Positions 41,491 through 51,429 of a stretch of 64,000 nucleotides of DNA are shown here, piece by piece (position 1 is the first letter of the stretch; every line of letters starts with the position of its first letter). This DNA is from Catellatospora vulcania. Lineage in GTDB: Bacteria > Actinomycetota > Actinomycetes > Mycobacteriales > Micromonosporaceae. The notes below the pieces were generated by a model. That model saw nothing but the letters and a program-made list of their open reading frames with translations, was not told the origin of the DNA and did no database searches. The position numbers were made by a program, and so were the translations under genes. Location: NCBI RefSeq assembly GCF_009720385.1, contig NZ_WARX01000001.1, positions 1 to 64,000 of the forward strand. The letters are read 5' to 3'.

Positions 41491-43332
41491 TTACGCGGGT
41501 GCGAACCAGACCGCACCGTACGGTCCGACCTGGACGACGGCGTTGCCCTCGGCGTCGGTGCGGATCCGGCCCATGTTGCCGACCCCGGAGCCGCCGTACA
41601 CCTCCGCGTCGGTGTTGAGCACCTCCAGCCACGACCCGGTGCGCGGGAGCTTGATCGGGTGGCTGTGCAGCGGGATGCCGGAGAAGTTGGCCACGCAGGC
41701 CAGCAGCTTCTTCGACGTCTTGCCGTGGCGTACGAAGGAGACGGTGTTGCTGCCCGAGTCGTGCGGGTCGATCCAGCTGAAACCGCCCGGCTCGGTGTCG
41801 CGGGCCCACAGGGCTGCGCTGTCGCGGTAGATCCGGTTCAGGTCGCGCACCAGCCCGCGCACGTCACCGTGGTAGTCGGCGTGCGCCCAGTCCAGCCCGA
41901 ACTGCTCGCTCCACTCCGATTCCTGGGCCAGCTCCGCACCCATGAACAGCAGTTTCTTGCCCGGGAAGGCGTACATGTAGCCCAGCAGCCCGCGCAGCCC
42001 GGCCAGCCGCTGCCAGCGGTCGCCGGGCAGCTTGCCCATCAGCGAGCGCTTGCCGTGCACCACCTCGTCGTGGCTGAGCGGCAGCACCCACTGCTCGTCG
42101 AAGGCGTACACGCTGGGCCAGGTCAGCTGCGCGTGGTGGTAGCTGCGGTGCGACGGGTCCTTCTGGAGGTACTCCAGGGTGTCGTGCATCCAGCCCATGT
42201 TCCACTTCATGCCGAAGCCCAGGCCGCCGGTGTCCACCGGCCGGGAGACGCCCGGCCAGGCCGTCGACTCCTCCGCGATGGTGAGCACGCCCGGCTGGTC
42301 GGCGTACACGGAGGTGTTGAGCTCCTTGAGGAAGTCCACCGCCTCCAGGTACGTGTTGCCGCCGTACACGTTGGGCGTCCACTGCCCGGCCTCGCGCGAG
42401 TAGTCGAGGTAGAGCATCGAGGCGACCGCGTCCACGCGCAGCCCGTCGACGTGGAACTCCTCGCACCAGTAGCGGGCGTTGGCGATCAGGAAGTTGCGCA
42501 CCTCGCGGCGGCCGTAGTTGAAGACCAGCGTGCCCCAGTCGGGGTGCTCGCCGCGCTGCGGGTCCTCGTGCTCGTAGAGCGGGGTGCCGTCGAAGCGGGC
42601 CAGGGCCCACTCGTCCCGGGGGAAGTGGGCGGGCACCCAGTCCAGCAGGACACCGATGCCGGCCTGGTGCAGCCGGTCGACGAGGTGGCGGAACTGGTCC
42701 GGGTCGCCGAAGCGGGCGGTGGGCGCGAAGAAGCCGGTGATCTGGTATCCCCACGAGCCGCCGTACGGGTGCTCCATCACGGGCAGGAACTCCACGTGCG
42801 TGAAGCCCAGGTCGGTGACGTAGGCGACCAGCTCGTCGGCGAGTTCCTTGTAGGACAGCCCCGGCCGCCACGAGCCCAGGTGCACCTCGTAGGTGGCCAT
42901 CGGCCTGGCGTGGTGGTCGGCGCGCTTGCCGCGCCCGGCCATCCAGGACTCGTCGTTCCAGGTGTAGTCGGAGGAGAAGAGCACCGAGGCGTTCTCCGGG
43001 GGGCACTGCGCCGCGACGGCCAGCGGGTCGGCGCGGTAGGTCCAGCGGCCGTCGGCGCCGTGGACCCGGTAGCGGTAGCGCTGCCCGGCGGCGGCGTGCG
43101 GCACGATGGCCGCCCAGACCCCGCTGTCACCCTGCGGGCTCATCGGGATGCCGTCGTCCGGCCACCAGCCCGAGAAGTCGCCGATGACCTGGACTTCCCT
43201 GGCGTTCGGCGCCCATACCGCGAAGCGCCAGCCCTGGCCCTCGGGCTCCGGGTTGGCCCCGAGCACCTTCCAGAGCCGCTCGTGCCTGCCCTCACCGATG
43301 AGGTATAGATCAAGATCGCCGATCAGGTTCAT
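41491..43332 (-). CDS. glgB: 1,4-alpha-glucan branching enzyme
   Basis: A 613-residue GH13 enzyme that cuts alpha-1,4 glucan and rejoins it as alpha-1,6 branches. An N-terminal CBM48 (FAVWAPNAREVQVIGDFSGW) precedes the catalytic barrel. Nucleophile Asp301 lies in GLRVDAVASM, the acid Glu354 in TIAEESTAWPG, and the third acid in LPLSHDEVVHGK. YGGSWGYQITGFFAPT is a branching-enzyme signature. It is shorter than E. coli GlgB (728) because the extra N-terminal module is missing. GAGGAG five bases before ATG 43332 fixes the start. It is downstream of the GT4 gene by 61 bases in one operon, ending at terminator 41446-41473. Confidence 0.92.
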   Translation of the reverse strand: MNLIGDLDLYLIGEGRHERLWKVLGANPEPEGQGWRFAVWAPNAREVQVIGDFSGWWPDDGIPMSPQGDSGVWAAIVPHAAAGQRYRYRVHGADGRWTYRADPLAVAAQCPPENASVLFSSDYTWNDESWMAGRGKRADHHARPMATYEVHLGSWRPGLSYKELADELVAYVTDLGFTHVEFLPVMEHPYGGSWGYQITGFFAPTARFGDPDQFRHLVDRLHQAGIGVLLDWVPAHFPRDEWALARFDGTPLYEHEDPQRGEHPDWGTLVFNYGRREVRNFLIANARYWCEEFHVDGLRVDAVASMLYLDYSREAGQWTPNVYGGNTYLEAVDFLKELNTSVYADQPGVLTIAEESTAWPGVSRPVDTGGLGFGMKWNMGWMHDTLEYLQKDPSHRSYHHAQLTWPSVYAFDEQWVLPLSHDEVVHGKRSLMGKLPGDRWQRLAGLRGLLGYMYAFPGKKLLFMGAELAQESEWSEQFGLDWAHADYHGDVRGLVRDLNRIYRDSAALWARDTEPGGFSWIDPHDSGSNTVSFVRHGKTSKKLLACVANFSGIPLHSHPIKLPRTGSWLEVLNTDAEVYGGSGVGNMGRIRTDAEGNAVVQVGPYGAVWFAPA

Positions 43333-43393
43333 GGCTTCTCCTCGTCGTGCGCAACGCCCCGTTGACCAACGAGCCGAAGTTCTGCCTGCGCCC

Positions 43394-44734
43394 TCATCGG
43401 AGCAGGTTTCCGTCAGGGACGATGATCTGCGGGCGCTCACCGCCGGCCTGCTCGGCCAGGCGCTCGACCTGGAAGGCGGGTTCCTGGGCGATGGCGCTGC
43501 GGTAGGTCTGCACGGTGCTGGCCGCGATGGTCTGCCAGCCGTACCGCTTGGACACCATGGTCAGCGCCCGCTTGGCGATCTGCTTGGCCTTGACCGGCTC
43601 GGCGAGCAGCGTGCCCACGGCGCCGGCCAGCGCCTCGGGGTTGCTGTGCGGGAAGGTCATGCCGGTCACGCCGGGCTCGACGATCTCGGCCAGGCCGCCG
43701 GTGTCGGCGACGGCCAGCGGCGCGCCGGCCGCGGCAGCCTCCAGCGCGACCATGCCGAACGGCTCGTACAGCGAGGGGACGACGGTCGCGTCGGTCGCCG
43801 CGAGCACGGCGGGCAGTTCGCGCTCGGACAGGAAGCCGATGAAGCTGACCTGCTTGTCGATCTTCAGCGCGTGCGTGGCCTCGACCAGCTGCTCGCGGTA
43901 GGGGCCGTCCCCGGCGATGACCACGCGCAGGCCCGGGTGCTCGTCGGCGAGCTGCGGCACCGCGTCGACCAGGTGCTGCACGCCCTTCTCGTACACCAGC
44001 CGCCCGGCGAAGCCGACCAGCGGGCCGTCCCCGGCGAACCGGGACCGCGCCTCGCGGACCGCCTGCACGGGGGCCTTCCAGACCCGGCCGTCGACCCCGT
44101 TGGGGATGACGTCGACCTTGCCGATGGGCAGGTTGAGCAGCCGGGTGACCTCCCAGCGCATGTACTCCGAGCAGACCAGCACCCGGCAGGCGCGGTGGCC
44201 GAGCCACCACTCGACGGAGTGGATGCTCTTGTTCAGGTCCTCCGGCAGCCAGCCCTGGTGCCGACCGGCCTCGGTGGCGTGGATGGTGGCGACCAGCGGC
44301 TTGCCCAGGTGCTCGGCCAGCGTGACAGCGGTGTGCGTGACCAGCCAGTCGTGGCCGTGGATCACGTCGTAGTCGTCGGCCTCGGCGGCCCGCAGCGCGG
44401 CCCGGGTGAGCGTGTGGTTGAACGCCATCGTCCAGGCCAGCAGCGTCGGGGTGGCCAGTGGGAACAGCGGCGGGTCCTCCGGTGCGCGCACGACGCGCAC
44501 GCCCTGGAAGCCGGGCGCGGGCGGGGGCGCGTACTCCTCCAGCGGGGCGCCCGGCGCATGCCGGGTGACCACGGTGACGTGGTGACCGGCCAGCACCAGT
44601 GAATTGGCCAGCGCATGCACGTGCCGGCCGAGGCCGCCGACCACAACCGGCGGGTATTCCCAGGAAAGCATCATGATCCGCAGCGGCTTCGATGCCGTCG
44701 GCAGACCCGATGGGACGGGAAGGTTCATGGTCAT
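43394..44734 (-). CDS. GT4 glycogen synthase-type glycosyltransferase
   Basis: A 446-residue GT-B retaining glycosyltransferase. SWEYPPVVVGGLGRHVHALA is the N-terminal donor/acceptor loop, HDWLVTHTAV and IHATEAGRHQG follow, and the C-terminal half holds GRLVYEKGVQHLV and PSLYEPFGMVALEAAAAG with the E-x7-E motif of GT4. By context with branching and debranching enzymes it should elongate alpha-1,4 glucan from ADP- or UDP-glucose, like actinobacterial GlgA/GlgM; a maltose-1-phosphate synthase role is a close alternative. GAGGGG five bases ahead supports ATG 44734; a second ATG at 44728 is in frame. It is first in the operon with glgB. Confidence 0.8.
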   Translation of the reverse strand: MTMNLPVPSGLPTASKPLRIMMLSWEYPPVVVGGLGRHVHALANSLVLAGHHVTVVTRHAPGAPLEEYAPPPAPGFQGVRVVRAPEDPPLFPLATPTLLAWTMAFNHTLTRAALRAAEADDYDVIHGHDWLVTHTAVTLAEHLGKPLVATIHATEAGRHQGWLPEDLNKSIHSVEWWLGHRACRVLVCSEYMRWEVTRLLNLPIGKVDVIPNGVDGRVWKAPVQAVREARSRFAGDGPLVGFAGRLVYEKGVQHLVDAVPQLADEHPGLRVVIAGDGPYREQLVEATHALKIDKQVSFIGFLSERELPAVLAATDATVVPSLYEPFGMVALEAAAAGAPLAVADTGGLAEIVEPGVTGMTFPHSNPEALAGAVGTLLAEPVKAKQIAKRALTMVSKRYGWQTIAASTVQTYRSAIAQEPAFQVERLAEQAGGERPQIIVPDGNLLR

Positions 44735-44878
44735 GCGGCCCCCTCGCAGCGACTCCCGGGCATACGGAACCAGGCACCGGACACTCGATGCCGCGTACGC
44801 CTTTGGGGTTGTACAAAGTCTGACTGATACCAATTTCGAGCTGGGGACCTTGTGTTTCGTGTCTGTTACGCTCTGCTA

Positions 44879-46843
44879 CTACTCAGTAGACGTGACGTGA
44901 ACTCTCATCGTCTCGGCCACGCTCCACGCCTGGAACGGGCAGCCCGTGGCCCGGTGCGGGGCGTCGCCGTCGGCGGTCTCGCTGACCGAACCGAGACCGA
45001 AATCACCCAGGTGCGCCAGCAGCCCGGTCAGCACCTCGCGGTTGGGCAGGCCGGCCCGGCGCCGCGCGTCACCCAGCGGCCCGATCAGCCACGGCCACAC
45101 CGTGCCCTGGTGGTAGGCCAGATCACGGTCGCGCAGGGTGCCGCCGTGCACCGGCCGGTAGGCCGGGTCGGCCGGGTCGAGGCTGCGCGGCCCCAGCGGG
45201 GTGAGCAGGGCGTCGGTGATCCGGTGCAGCACCGCCGGGTCCGGCTCCATCGGCGCGTACGGCAGCGAGTACGCCAGCAGCTGGTTCGGCCGCAGCGCGG
45301 CGTCGTCAGGGTCGATCACGTCATAGAGGTGGCCGGACGGCGCGGGGAAGCGCCGCCGGAACGCCGCCTCGGTCACCGCGTGCCGCCGCCGCACGTCGTC
45401 GCTGTGCCGCCCGGCCCGCTCGCGCAGCGCGGCCAGCGCCGCCAGCCCGTTGCACCACAGCGCGTTGATGTCGACGGCCTTGCCCGCGCGCTGGGTCACC
45501 CCCATCCCGTCGACGCGGGCGTCCATCCAGGTCAGCGCCTCCCCGTCGGCGCCCTGCAAGAGCAGCCCGTCGCTCTCGTCCACCTTGATCCCGTAGCGGG
45601 TGCCGCGCAGGTGCGCCGCCAGCACCTCGTCCAGCGCGGGCACCAGCTCCGCGGCGAGATCGTCGTCGTCGGTCGCGCGAACGTGCCGGTCGATCGCGTG
45701 CAGGAACCACAGCGTCGCGTCGGCGGTGTTGTGCCCGACCGCCCCGCCGTCGGCCGTGTTGGCCAGCATGCCCTCCGACAGCGTCGCCGCGTACGCCCGC
45801 AGCAGCTCACGCCCCTGCTCCGCACGCCCGGTGGTGAGGAACAGCCCCTCATATGAGGTCATCGTGTCGCGGGACCACGCGCCGAACCACGGGTAGCCGG
45901 CCACCACGTCCGGCCCGCTCGCCGTGGTCACCACGAACGCGTCCGCGGCCAGCGCCAGCTCAGCGGCGTCGGCGTCGGCCGCACCGGCGGTCAGAGCCCG
46001 GCGGCGCGCGCGGTCCGTGTCGATGATCGCCCCGGCCGGAGGCGGCTCGACACCCAGGTCGCCGGACCAGGCGGTGACCTCCAGGGCGTCGCCGGGCTCG
46101 GCCAACGTCGCCGTGAACCGGCCCGCCAGCAGCAGATCCTCGTTCGGCACGTACCCGCGTTCGGCCTCCATCCGGTGGTGCACGTTCAGCAGCCAGGTGC
46201 CGTCGGGAGCCCAGACGGCGTCGGCCGCCCGCTCGGCCCACGGCCGGGTGTCGGGCGGCCCGGCGGGCGGCGCTGCGGCGTGACCGCCGGCGGCCAGGCG
46301 GCCCCGGAGCCGGTAGGCGTCCGCGATCACTGCTCCGCCGGCGACCTCGCGCACCGGCAGGTCACCTGCGCGGCGCTCGCCGTGCTGGTCACGCCAGGTG
46401 CACAGTGCCTCCAGGGACAGTTCGACCGGGCCGCCGCTGACCAGCCGGTCGACCACGGCCACGCAGGACGAGCCGTGCCGCATCGCGAGCGTGCGCTCCA
46501 GCACCGTCGCGCCGATCCGCCAGCGCCACCGGGGCAGGCCGTCCACCAGTGCGAACTCCTCCAGCAGGAGGTATCCCTGCGGGGCGAGCGTGCCGTCGGC
46601 CCACTCGTGGCTGCCCAGCCGTACGATCCGTCCACCGGGCAGGCGTACCACCGGATCGAGTGCCGCCAGCCCGACGTGCCGGGACGCCGGCGTGTCCCCC
46701 GCGACCACCAGCAGACCGTGGTAGCGCCGGGTGCGCAGCCCGCTCACCGTGCCCATCGCGTAACCGCCGCGCCCGTCGGCCACCAGCCACTCCCGCGCCG
46801 CGCCGAGGGCCGGCTCGCCGCATACCTGCGTCCCGAATCGCAT
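44879..46843 (-). CDS. Archaeal-type glycogen debranching enzyme (amylo-alpha-1,6-glucosidase, GH133)
   Basis: A 654-residue protein with two domains. The N-terminal GDE_N part has WLVADGRGGYAMGTVSGLRTRRYHGLLV; the C-terminal (alpha/alpha)6 barrel has AGYPWFGAWSRDTMTSYEGL, GHNTADATLWFLHAI, VDINALWCNGLAAL and YHQGTVWPWLIGPLGDA. These match the amylo-1,6-glucosidase family which removes alpha-1,6-linked glucose stubs during glycogen breakdown. It stands 144 bases upstream of the GT4 gene on the same strand and is divergent from the GH63-like gene, so synthesis and breakdown genes are side by side. ATG 46843 begins MRFGTQVCGEP directly before conserved sequence. Confidence 0.87.
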   Translation of the reverse strand: MRFGTQVCGEPALGAAREWLVADGRGGYAMGTVSGLRTRRYHGLLVVAGDTPASRHVGLAALDPVVRLPGGRIVRLGSHEWADGTLAPQGYLLLEEFALVDGLPRWRWRIGATVLERTLAMRHGSSCVAVVDRLVSGGPVELSLEALCTWRDQHGERRAGDLPVREVAGGAVIADAYRLRGRLAAGGHAAAPPAGPPDTRPWAERAADAVWAPDGTWLLNVHHRMEAERGYVPNEDLLLAGRFTATLAEPGDALEVTAWSGDLGVEPPPAGAIIDTDRARRRALTAGAADADAAELALAADAFVVTTASGPDVVAGYPWFGAWSRDTMTSYEGLFLTTGRAEQGRELLRAYAATLSEGMLANTADGGAVGHNTADATLWFLHAIDRHVRATDDDDLAAELVPALDEVLAAHLRGTRYGIKVDESDGLLLQGADGEALTWMDARVDGMGVTQRAGKAVDINALWCNGLAALAALRERAGRHSDDVRRRHAVTEAAFRRRFPAPSGHLYDVIDPDDAALRPNQLLAYSLPYAPMEPDPAVLHRITDALLTPLGPRSLDPADPAYRPVHGGTLRDRDLAYHQGTVWPWLIGPLGDARRRAGLPNREVLTGLLAHLGDFGLGSVSETADGDAPHRATGCPFQAWSVAETMRVHVTSTE

Positions 46844-46972
46844 GCAGCAACTCTGCCAAAAAACCAGGGCAATCGGGATGGTGATCGCGCGACTCAGCCA
46901 AAGTTACGCAGACGTGTAACAGAGGCAGGGGACAATCACGGGGTGGGCGAGCAGAGCGGGGAGATGCGTGAC

Positions 46973-47031
46973 CGAGCGTAGCGAGGGAACCGGGTGGCAC
47001 CGCGGCCACGCGGCCGACGAGCGTAGCGAGG
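46973..47031 (+). repeat. Two copies of a CGAGCGTAGCGAGG mini-element; the second supplies the ribosome site
   Basis: CGAGCGTAGCGAGG occurs at 46973-46986 and 47018-47031. The second copy ends in GAGGAG, five bases before the GTG start at 47039, so the element doubles as Shine-Dalgarno. A third copy with C for T precedes the start at 58720. See the repeat at 58728-58741. Confidence 0.75.
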
Positions 47032-47038
47032 AGAACGC

Positions 47039-49693
47039 GTGAGTGACGCGGAACGCAGGAGACTGGCCGACGCGGATGCCGGGGCCGAACCCTGGCGGAT
47101 GTGGGGGCCGTACGTCTCCGAGCGGGCCTGGGGCACCGTGCGCGAGGACTACAGCGAACACGGCACGGCCTGGGAGTACTTCCCGCACGACCACGCCCGC
47201 TCCCGCGCCTTCCGCTGGAACGAGGACGGGCTGGCCGGCATCTGCGACGAGCGGCAGACCTTCTGCTTCGGCCTCGGCCTGTGGAACGGCGCCGACCCGA
47301 TCATCAAGGAGCGCATCTTCGGGCTGACCGGCAACGAGGGCAACCACGGCGAGGACGCCAAGGAGTACTGGTGGTACACCGACTCCACGCCGACGCACTC
47401 GTGGATGTCTTGGCGCTACCACTACCCGCAGCGCGAGTTCCCGTACTCGGAGCTGGTCGCGGTCAACCGGCAGCTGGACCGCTCCGAGCCGGAGTACGAG
47501 CTGGCCGACACCGGGGTCTTCGCCGACGACCGCTACTGGGTGGTCACCGCCGACTACGCCAAGGCCTCGCCGACCGACATGTGCATCCTCGTCTCGGTGA
47601 CCAACCGGGGCGCGGACCCGGCGAGCCTGCACGTGCTGCCGACGCTCTGGTTCCGCAACACCTGGTCGTGGGGCCTGCCGGGCCGCGACGACAAGCCGGA
47701 GATCGTCGCGGACCTGGTCGACGGGCACGGCGAGCTGCGGGCCCAGCACCGCATCCTGGGCCGGCTGACACTCCAGGGCGACGGCGCGCCCGTGCCGCTG
47801 GCCTGCGACAACGAGACCAACGCGGCGCGGCTGTGGGGCTACGAGGAGACGCCCGACTACCCGAAGGACGGCATCGCCGACCACGTGGTGCACGGGCTGC
47901 CGACGGTCAACCCGGAGCGCACCGGCACCAAAGCCTCGCTGCACTACGTGCTGACCGTGCCGCCGGGCGAGACGGCGCAGATCAGGCTGCGGTTGACCCA
48001 GATCGCCGCGCCGGGCGGCAAGGAACGCCCCGTGCCCTCGCTGGGCGGGGAGTTCGACCAGGTCATGGCCGCCCGCAAGGCCGAGGCCGACCAGTACTTC
48101 GCCTGGCTGGTCCCGCCGGGCACCCCGCCTGCGCAGACGCAGGTGGTGCGCGAGGCCGTCGCCGGGCTGATGTGGGGCAAGCAGTTCTACCACTACGACG
48201 TGGCCCGCTGGCTCGACGGCGACCCGGCCTCGCCCGCCCCGCCGGAGGGCCGCCGGTTCGGGCGCAACAGCGCCTGGCGGCACATGACCAGCTTCGACGT
48301 CATCTCCATGCCGGACCCGTGGGAGTACCCCTGGTACGCCGCCTGGGACCTGGCCTTCCACTGCGTCGCGCTGGCCCGCGTCGACCCGCACTTCGCCAAG
48401 GAGCAGATCCTGCTCCTGCTGCGCGACTGGTACCTGCACCCCAACGGGCAGATCCCGGCGTACGAGTGGGCGTTCGGCGACGTCAACCCGCCCGTGCACG
48501 CCTGGGCGGCGCTGCGCGTGTTCGAGATCGACGGCGGGCGCGACTACGCCTTCCTGGCCCGCGTGATGCACAAGCTGCTGCTCAACTTCACCTGGTGGGT
48601 CAACCGCAAGGACACCGGCGGCAACAATCTGTTCGAGGGCGGCTTCCTCGGCCTGGACAACGTCGGCCCGTTCGACCGCTCGGCGTCGCTGCCCGTGCCC
48701 GGCGTGCTGGAGCAGTCCGACGGCACCGCCTGGATGGCGATGTACGCCCTCAACCTGCTGGAGATCTCGCTGGTGCTGGCCACCCACGACCGGGTGTGGA
48801 CCGACATAGCGACCAAGTTCCTCGAACACTTCGCGTACATCGCCAACGCCGCCTCCCACCAGGGACTCTGGGACGACGAGGACGGCTTCTTCTACGACCT
48901 GCTACGGCGCACCGACGGGCGGGAGGTGCCACTGAAGGTGCGCTCCGTGGTCGGCCTGCTGCCGCTGTGCGCGACGACGACGCTCAGCTCGGTGACGCTG
49001 GTCCGGCTGCCGGAGATCGCGGCGCGGCTGCGCTGGTTCCTGACCAACCGGCCCGAGTTCACCGAGGTCGTCGGGGCGCGGCGGATCTCCGACGGCGGTC
49101 AGCAGCAGCGGCTGCTCGCGGTCGTCGGGCCGGAGCAGCTGCGGCGCATCCTGAGCCGGATGCTCGACACCGACGAGTTCCTGTCCGACTACGGGCTGCG
49201 CACCCTGTCCCGGGCGCACCTGGACAAGCCGTACACGATCCGGCTCGGCGGGCACGACTACACCGTCGGGTACGAGCCGGCGGAGTCGACGAACGGGCTG
49301 TTCGGCGGCAACTCCAACTGGCGCGGGCCGATCTGGTTCCCGGTGAACTACCTGCTCATCGAGGGCATCCGGCACTACGCCCGGTTCTTCCACGACGACC
49401 TGCTGGTGGAGTATCCGACCCGGTCCGGCCAGAAACTGACCCTCGACCAGATCGCCGACGACCTCTCCGACCGGCTCATCGCGCTGTTCCTGCCCGACAA
49501 GGACGGCAACCGGCCGTACCTGCCGAAACACCCGCTGCTCAGCGACCACCCGGACTGGACCGCCCACCTGACGTTCCCCGAGTTCTTCCACGGCGACAAC
49601 GGCATGGGCATGGGCGCGACCCACCAGTGCGGCTGGACCGCCCTGGTCCTCGACCTCATCCTCACCCGCAACCGCCCCCACGGGGGCCGTTGA
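47039..49693 (+). CDS. GH63/MGH1-like glycoside hydrolase
   Basis: An 884-residue cytoplasmic protein resembling glucosidase/mannosylglycerate-hydrolase-like GH63 enzymes. The N-terminal half is a beta-sandwich; the C-terminal (alpha/alpha)6 barrel has [67 protein letters not shown] and [16 protein letters not shown]. Catalytic acids probably lie in WDLAFH and the C-terminal [20 protein letters not shown] stretch, but I cannot fix them. It most likely trims alpha-glucosides in the glycogen/osmolyte network; the gene is divergent from the debranching enzyme. The GTG start is set by GAGGAG within a repeated leader element. Confidence 0.8.
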   Translation: MSDAERRRLADADAGAEPWRMWGPYVSERAWGTVREDYSEHGTAWEYFPHDHARSRAFRWNEDGLAGICDERQTFCFGLGLWNGADPIIKERIFGLTGNEGNHGEDAKEYWWYTDSTPTHSWMSWRYHYPQREFPYSELVAVNRQLDRSEPEYELADTGVFADDRYWVVTADYAKASPTDMCILVSVTNRGADPASLHVLPTLWFRNTWSWGLPGRDDKPEIVADLVDGHGELRAQHRILGRLTLQGDGAPVPLACDNETNAARLWGYEETPDYPKDGIADHVVHGLPTVNPERTGTKASLHYVLTVPPGETAQIRLRLTQIAAPGGKERPVPSLGGEFDQVMAARKAEADQYFAWLVPPGTPPAQTQVVREAVAGLMWGKQFYHYDVARWLDGDPASPAPPEGRRFGRNSAWRHMTSFDVISMPDPWEYPWYAAWDLAFHCVALARVDPHFAKEQILLLLRDWYLHPNGQIPAYEWAFGDVNPPVHAWAALRVFEIDGGRDYAFLARVMHKLLLNFTWWVNRKDTGGNNLFEGGFLGLDNVGPFDRSASLPVPGVLEQSDGTAWMAMYALNLLEISLVLATHDRVWTDIATKFLEHFAYIANAASHQGLWDDEDGFFYDLLRRTDGREVPLKVRSVVGLLPLCATTTLSSVTLVRLPEIAARLRWFLTNRPEFTEVVGARRISDGGQQQRLLAVVGPEQLRRILSRMLDTDEFLSDYGLRTLSRAHLDKPYTIRLGGHDYTVGYEPAESTNGLFGGNSNWRGPIWFPVNYLLIEGIRHYARFFHDDLLVEYPTRSGQKLTLDQIADDLSDRLIALFLPDKDGNRPYLPKHPLLSDHPDWTAHLTFPEFFHGDNGMGMGATHQCGWTALVLDLILTRNRPHGGR

Positions 49694-49708
49694 CACCTCG
49701 CTTGTGCC

Positions 49709-49770
49709 TGCAGTTTCGGGGAAAGTGCGCTTGACCGACCGTCGATGGCTGCACTTTCCCCGAAACTGCA
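49709..49770. repeat. Long inverted repeat, family 4 (TGCAGTTTCGGGGAAAGTGC)
   Basis: Perfect 20-base arms (49709-49728, 49751-49770) around a 22-base loop, starting 16 bases after the GH63-like stop. Likely terminator in that position; its arm does not match the other families. Confidence 0.87.
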
Positions 49771-49775
49771 AACCG

Positions 49776-50319
49776 AGCCGGCTCGGGCACAGATGTGAAG
49801 GTTGTGTTTCGTCGTGTGCTGAACCGGTTTGCGGCGCTACGGCGGACGAATTGAGCGCAGGACATCGATGACCGGTCGGAGCGATGGCTAGTCCCCACCG
49901 AGACGCTGCTCTCCCACGATTTGGACGCTGCCAGAGGAGTCGCTCTAGTCGTCGTCTCGCCCGGGGGCGCCGCTAATTGGTTCGCCGATTCAGGCAACAG
50001 TGAAAGATGATCGGTTGTGCTGGTCGCACATATCGTGGGGATCTTGCGCGCAGGGGCGGCACCAAGAGTTGTTCGGGGCTGTTGCTTCCGACAAAGGGAT
50101 CGTTTCTGTCCCCATTGTGCTATACGGAGACGGCTGTCCTTGAGGCTGGCCGATCCAATGGGCATTACCCGTCGTACTGCCGGCCGAGCGAAGAGAACGT
50201 TCCGATCCGCACATAGCGCCTGCTGGGCAATCGTCGGCGAGGCAGTTTTCATGAAGGCTTGTTTCGCCACATCTCGTGAAGCGAAGCAAACCTTCTAGTG
50301 CCGAGGAGACGGACTAACC
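49776..50319. other. 544-base gap of softer base composition without a convincing gene
   Basis: Between the inverted repeat and the next gene the sequence is visibly less GC-rich than the rest of the window (stretches such as TGAAAGATGATCGGTTGTGC and TTTTCATGAAGGCTTG). Open frames on both strands here lack third-position GC bias, ribosome sites and family resemblance. It may be degraded coding sequence or recently acquired DNA; it also must hold the promoter for the gene at 50320. Confidence 0.5.
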
Positions 50320-51156
50320 GTGAGCCAGGATTTGCCACCCACCGAGACCTATCACGTCGGTATCCCGCCAGTTGCTTCACCTCAGAAGCGCGGTGGCAGG
50401 CGTGGAATTTTGTTAGGCATCGGTGGCGGTGTCGCTGTTATGGCACTTTTGTGCTGCGGTGGCGTCGTCGCCGTTGTGGCGACCTCGGGCGACCCTCGGC
50501 CGGATAGTTCCCCGACACGGGCAGCTGGCGTCCAGGCTGCGCCGTCACCGCTCGTATCGCCGGTCGCCGTCTTGAGTCCGTCCCCCTCGCCCACGGTAGT
50601 CGCGACGAGTGCGGTGGCGGTTCCTGCCGACAAGGTCTACTCCGGGAGAGGCGACAAGGTCGTCAAGTTGGCGAAGTTCGACGAGGAGTACCACTACATC
50701 GCGAAGATCTCGCACAGCGGCTCCTCCAACTTCGCCATCAAGTCGCGTGGCAGCAACGGCGAGTATCTCGATCTTCTGGTTAACGAGATCGGCTCGTATG
50801 CCGGGACGAGGCCGCTGACCTTTGAGGACTATCCGGCAGCGTTGGAGATCACGGCTGGAGGAAGCTGGAAGGTCACCGTTCAGGTTCTCCAGAAGGCCCC
50901 CCGTTGGAGCGGTGCCCTGTTGAAGAGCAAAGGCGACGCCGTCTATCTCGTGCCGAGCGGTGTCCTTGGGGGCCTCTCCACATTGAAAGTCTCCCACACG
51001 GGGAGGTCGAACTTCGCCCTGTGGGCATGGGGTGAATCCGGCCGAGACCTGGTGATCAATGAGATCGGTAAGTACTCGGGAGAGGTGCTGGTCAGCTCAG
51101 AGACGATAGTGTTCGAGGTGACCGCAGACGGATCGTGGTCCGTTCAGAAGTCCTAG
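50320..51156 (+). CDS. Membrane-anchored protein with duplicated external domain, function unknown
   Basis: A 278-residue protein. A short cytoplasmic Pro-rich N-terminus and basic KRGGRRG precede one membrane helix (ILLGIGGGVAVMALLCCGGVVAVVA), then a Pro/Ser linker and two homologous external units. Unit 1 (residues about 125-188) has ISHSGSSNFAIKSRG, LLVNEIGSYAG, LEITAGGSWKV; unit 2 (about 219-276) has VSHTGRSNFALWAWG, LVINEIGKYSG, FEVTADGSWSV. This looks like an internal duplication of a small beta-sandwich. Similar units occur in uncharacterised actinobacterial surface proteins; I cannot assign a ligand. GTG 50320 follows GAGGAG by eleven bases. A strong hairpin follows at 51232-51267. 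Confidence 0.75.
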   Translation: MSQDLPPTETYHVGIPPVASPQKRGGRRGILLGIGGGVAVMALLCCGGVVAVVATSGDPRPDSSPTRAAGVQAAPSPLVSPVAVLSPSPSPTVVATSAVAVPADKVYSGRGDKVVKLAKFDEEYHYIAKISHSGSSNFAIKSRGSNGEYLDLLVNEIGSYAGTRPLTFEDYPAALEITAGGSWKVTVQVLQKAPRWSGALLKSKGDAVYLVPSGVLGGLSTLKVSHTGRSNFALWAWGESGRDLVINEIGKYSGEVLVSSETIVFEVTADGSWSVQKS

Positions 51157-51191
51157 TCGTAGTCGGGGCGTCGTCGAAATCGTATCCGGGT

Positions 51192-51413
51192 TCAGGAAGC
51201 TGGACGTGTTGCGCAGCCTGGGTCATGAATTGCTTCGCTCGTGCCAGCAGGCTGGTACGAGCGAAGCCAGGTTTGGAGTTCGACCTTCGCGGTTTTGACG
51301 GCCTCCGAACCTGCCTCAGCCTCGATCTCCTGGCGAACAGTGCACCAGTCCGGGTACTCAGCTTCCGACGTGCGCCCCCTTTTCGCGTGCCGCGGGGCCG
51401 ATGGGCGGTGCAT
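51192..51413 (-). CDS. Small hypothetical protein downstream of the deformylase (doubtful)
   Basis: A possible 73-residue protein whose ATG lies 16 bases after the deformylase stop on the same strand, behind GAGAGAACAG. Third codon positions are mostly G/C over the first fifty codons, as in real genes here, then decay. It contains EYPDWCTVRQEIEAEAGSEA and KVELQTWLRSY and has no recognised domain. Its 3' end runs through the hairpin at 51232-51267, which weakens the case. If real, it would be the third gene of the XRE-deformylase operon. Confidence 0.3.
   Translation of the reverse strand: MHRPSAPRHAKRGRTSEAEYPDWCTVRQEIEAEAGSEAVKTAKVELQTWLRSYQPAGTSEAIHDPGCATRPAS
51232..51267 (+). terminator. 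Hairpin downstream of the duplicated-domain protein
   Basis: GCTTCGCTCGTGCCAG (51232-51247) pairs with CTGGTACGAGCGAAGC (51252-51267) with one G-T wobble and a 4-base loop. It is 76 bases past the stop at 51156 and could serve transcripts from both sides. Confidence 0.65.
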
Positions 51414-51429
51414 CTGTTCTCTCGAAGGA

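Noticed and set aside
49662-50270. A 202-codon minus-strand frame across the 3' end of the GH63-like gene and the inverted repeat
   Set aside because: It runs through a coding end and a hairpin, has no ribosome site or domain, and poor third-position GC bias.
50017-50298. A 93-codon plus-strand frame with a CPHC motif before the duplicated-domain protein
   Set aside because: One Cys pair is not a zinc finger by itself; codon bias is weak and no homologous pattern is seen.
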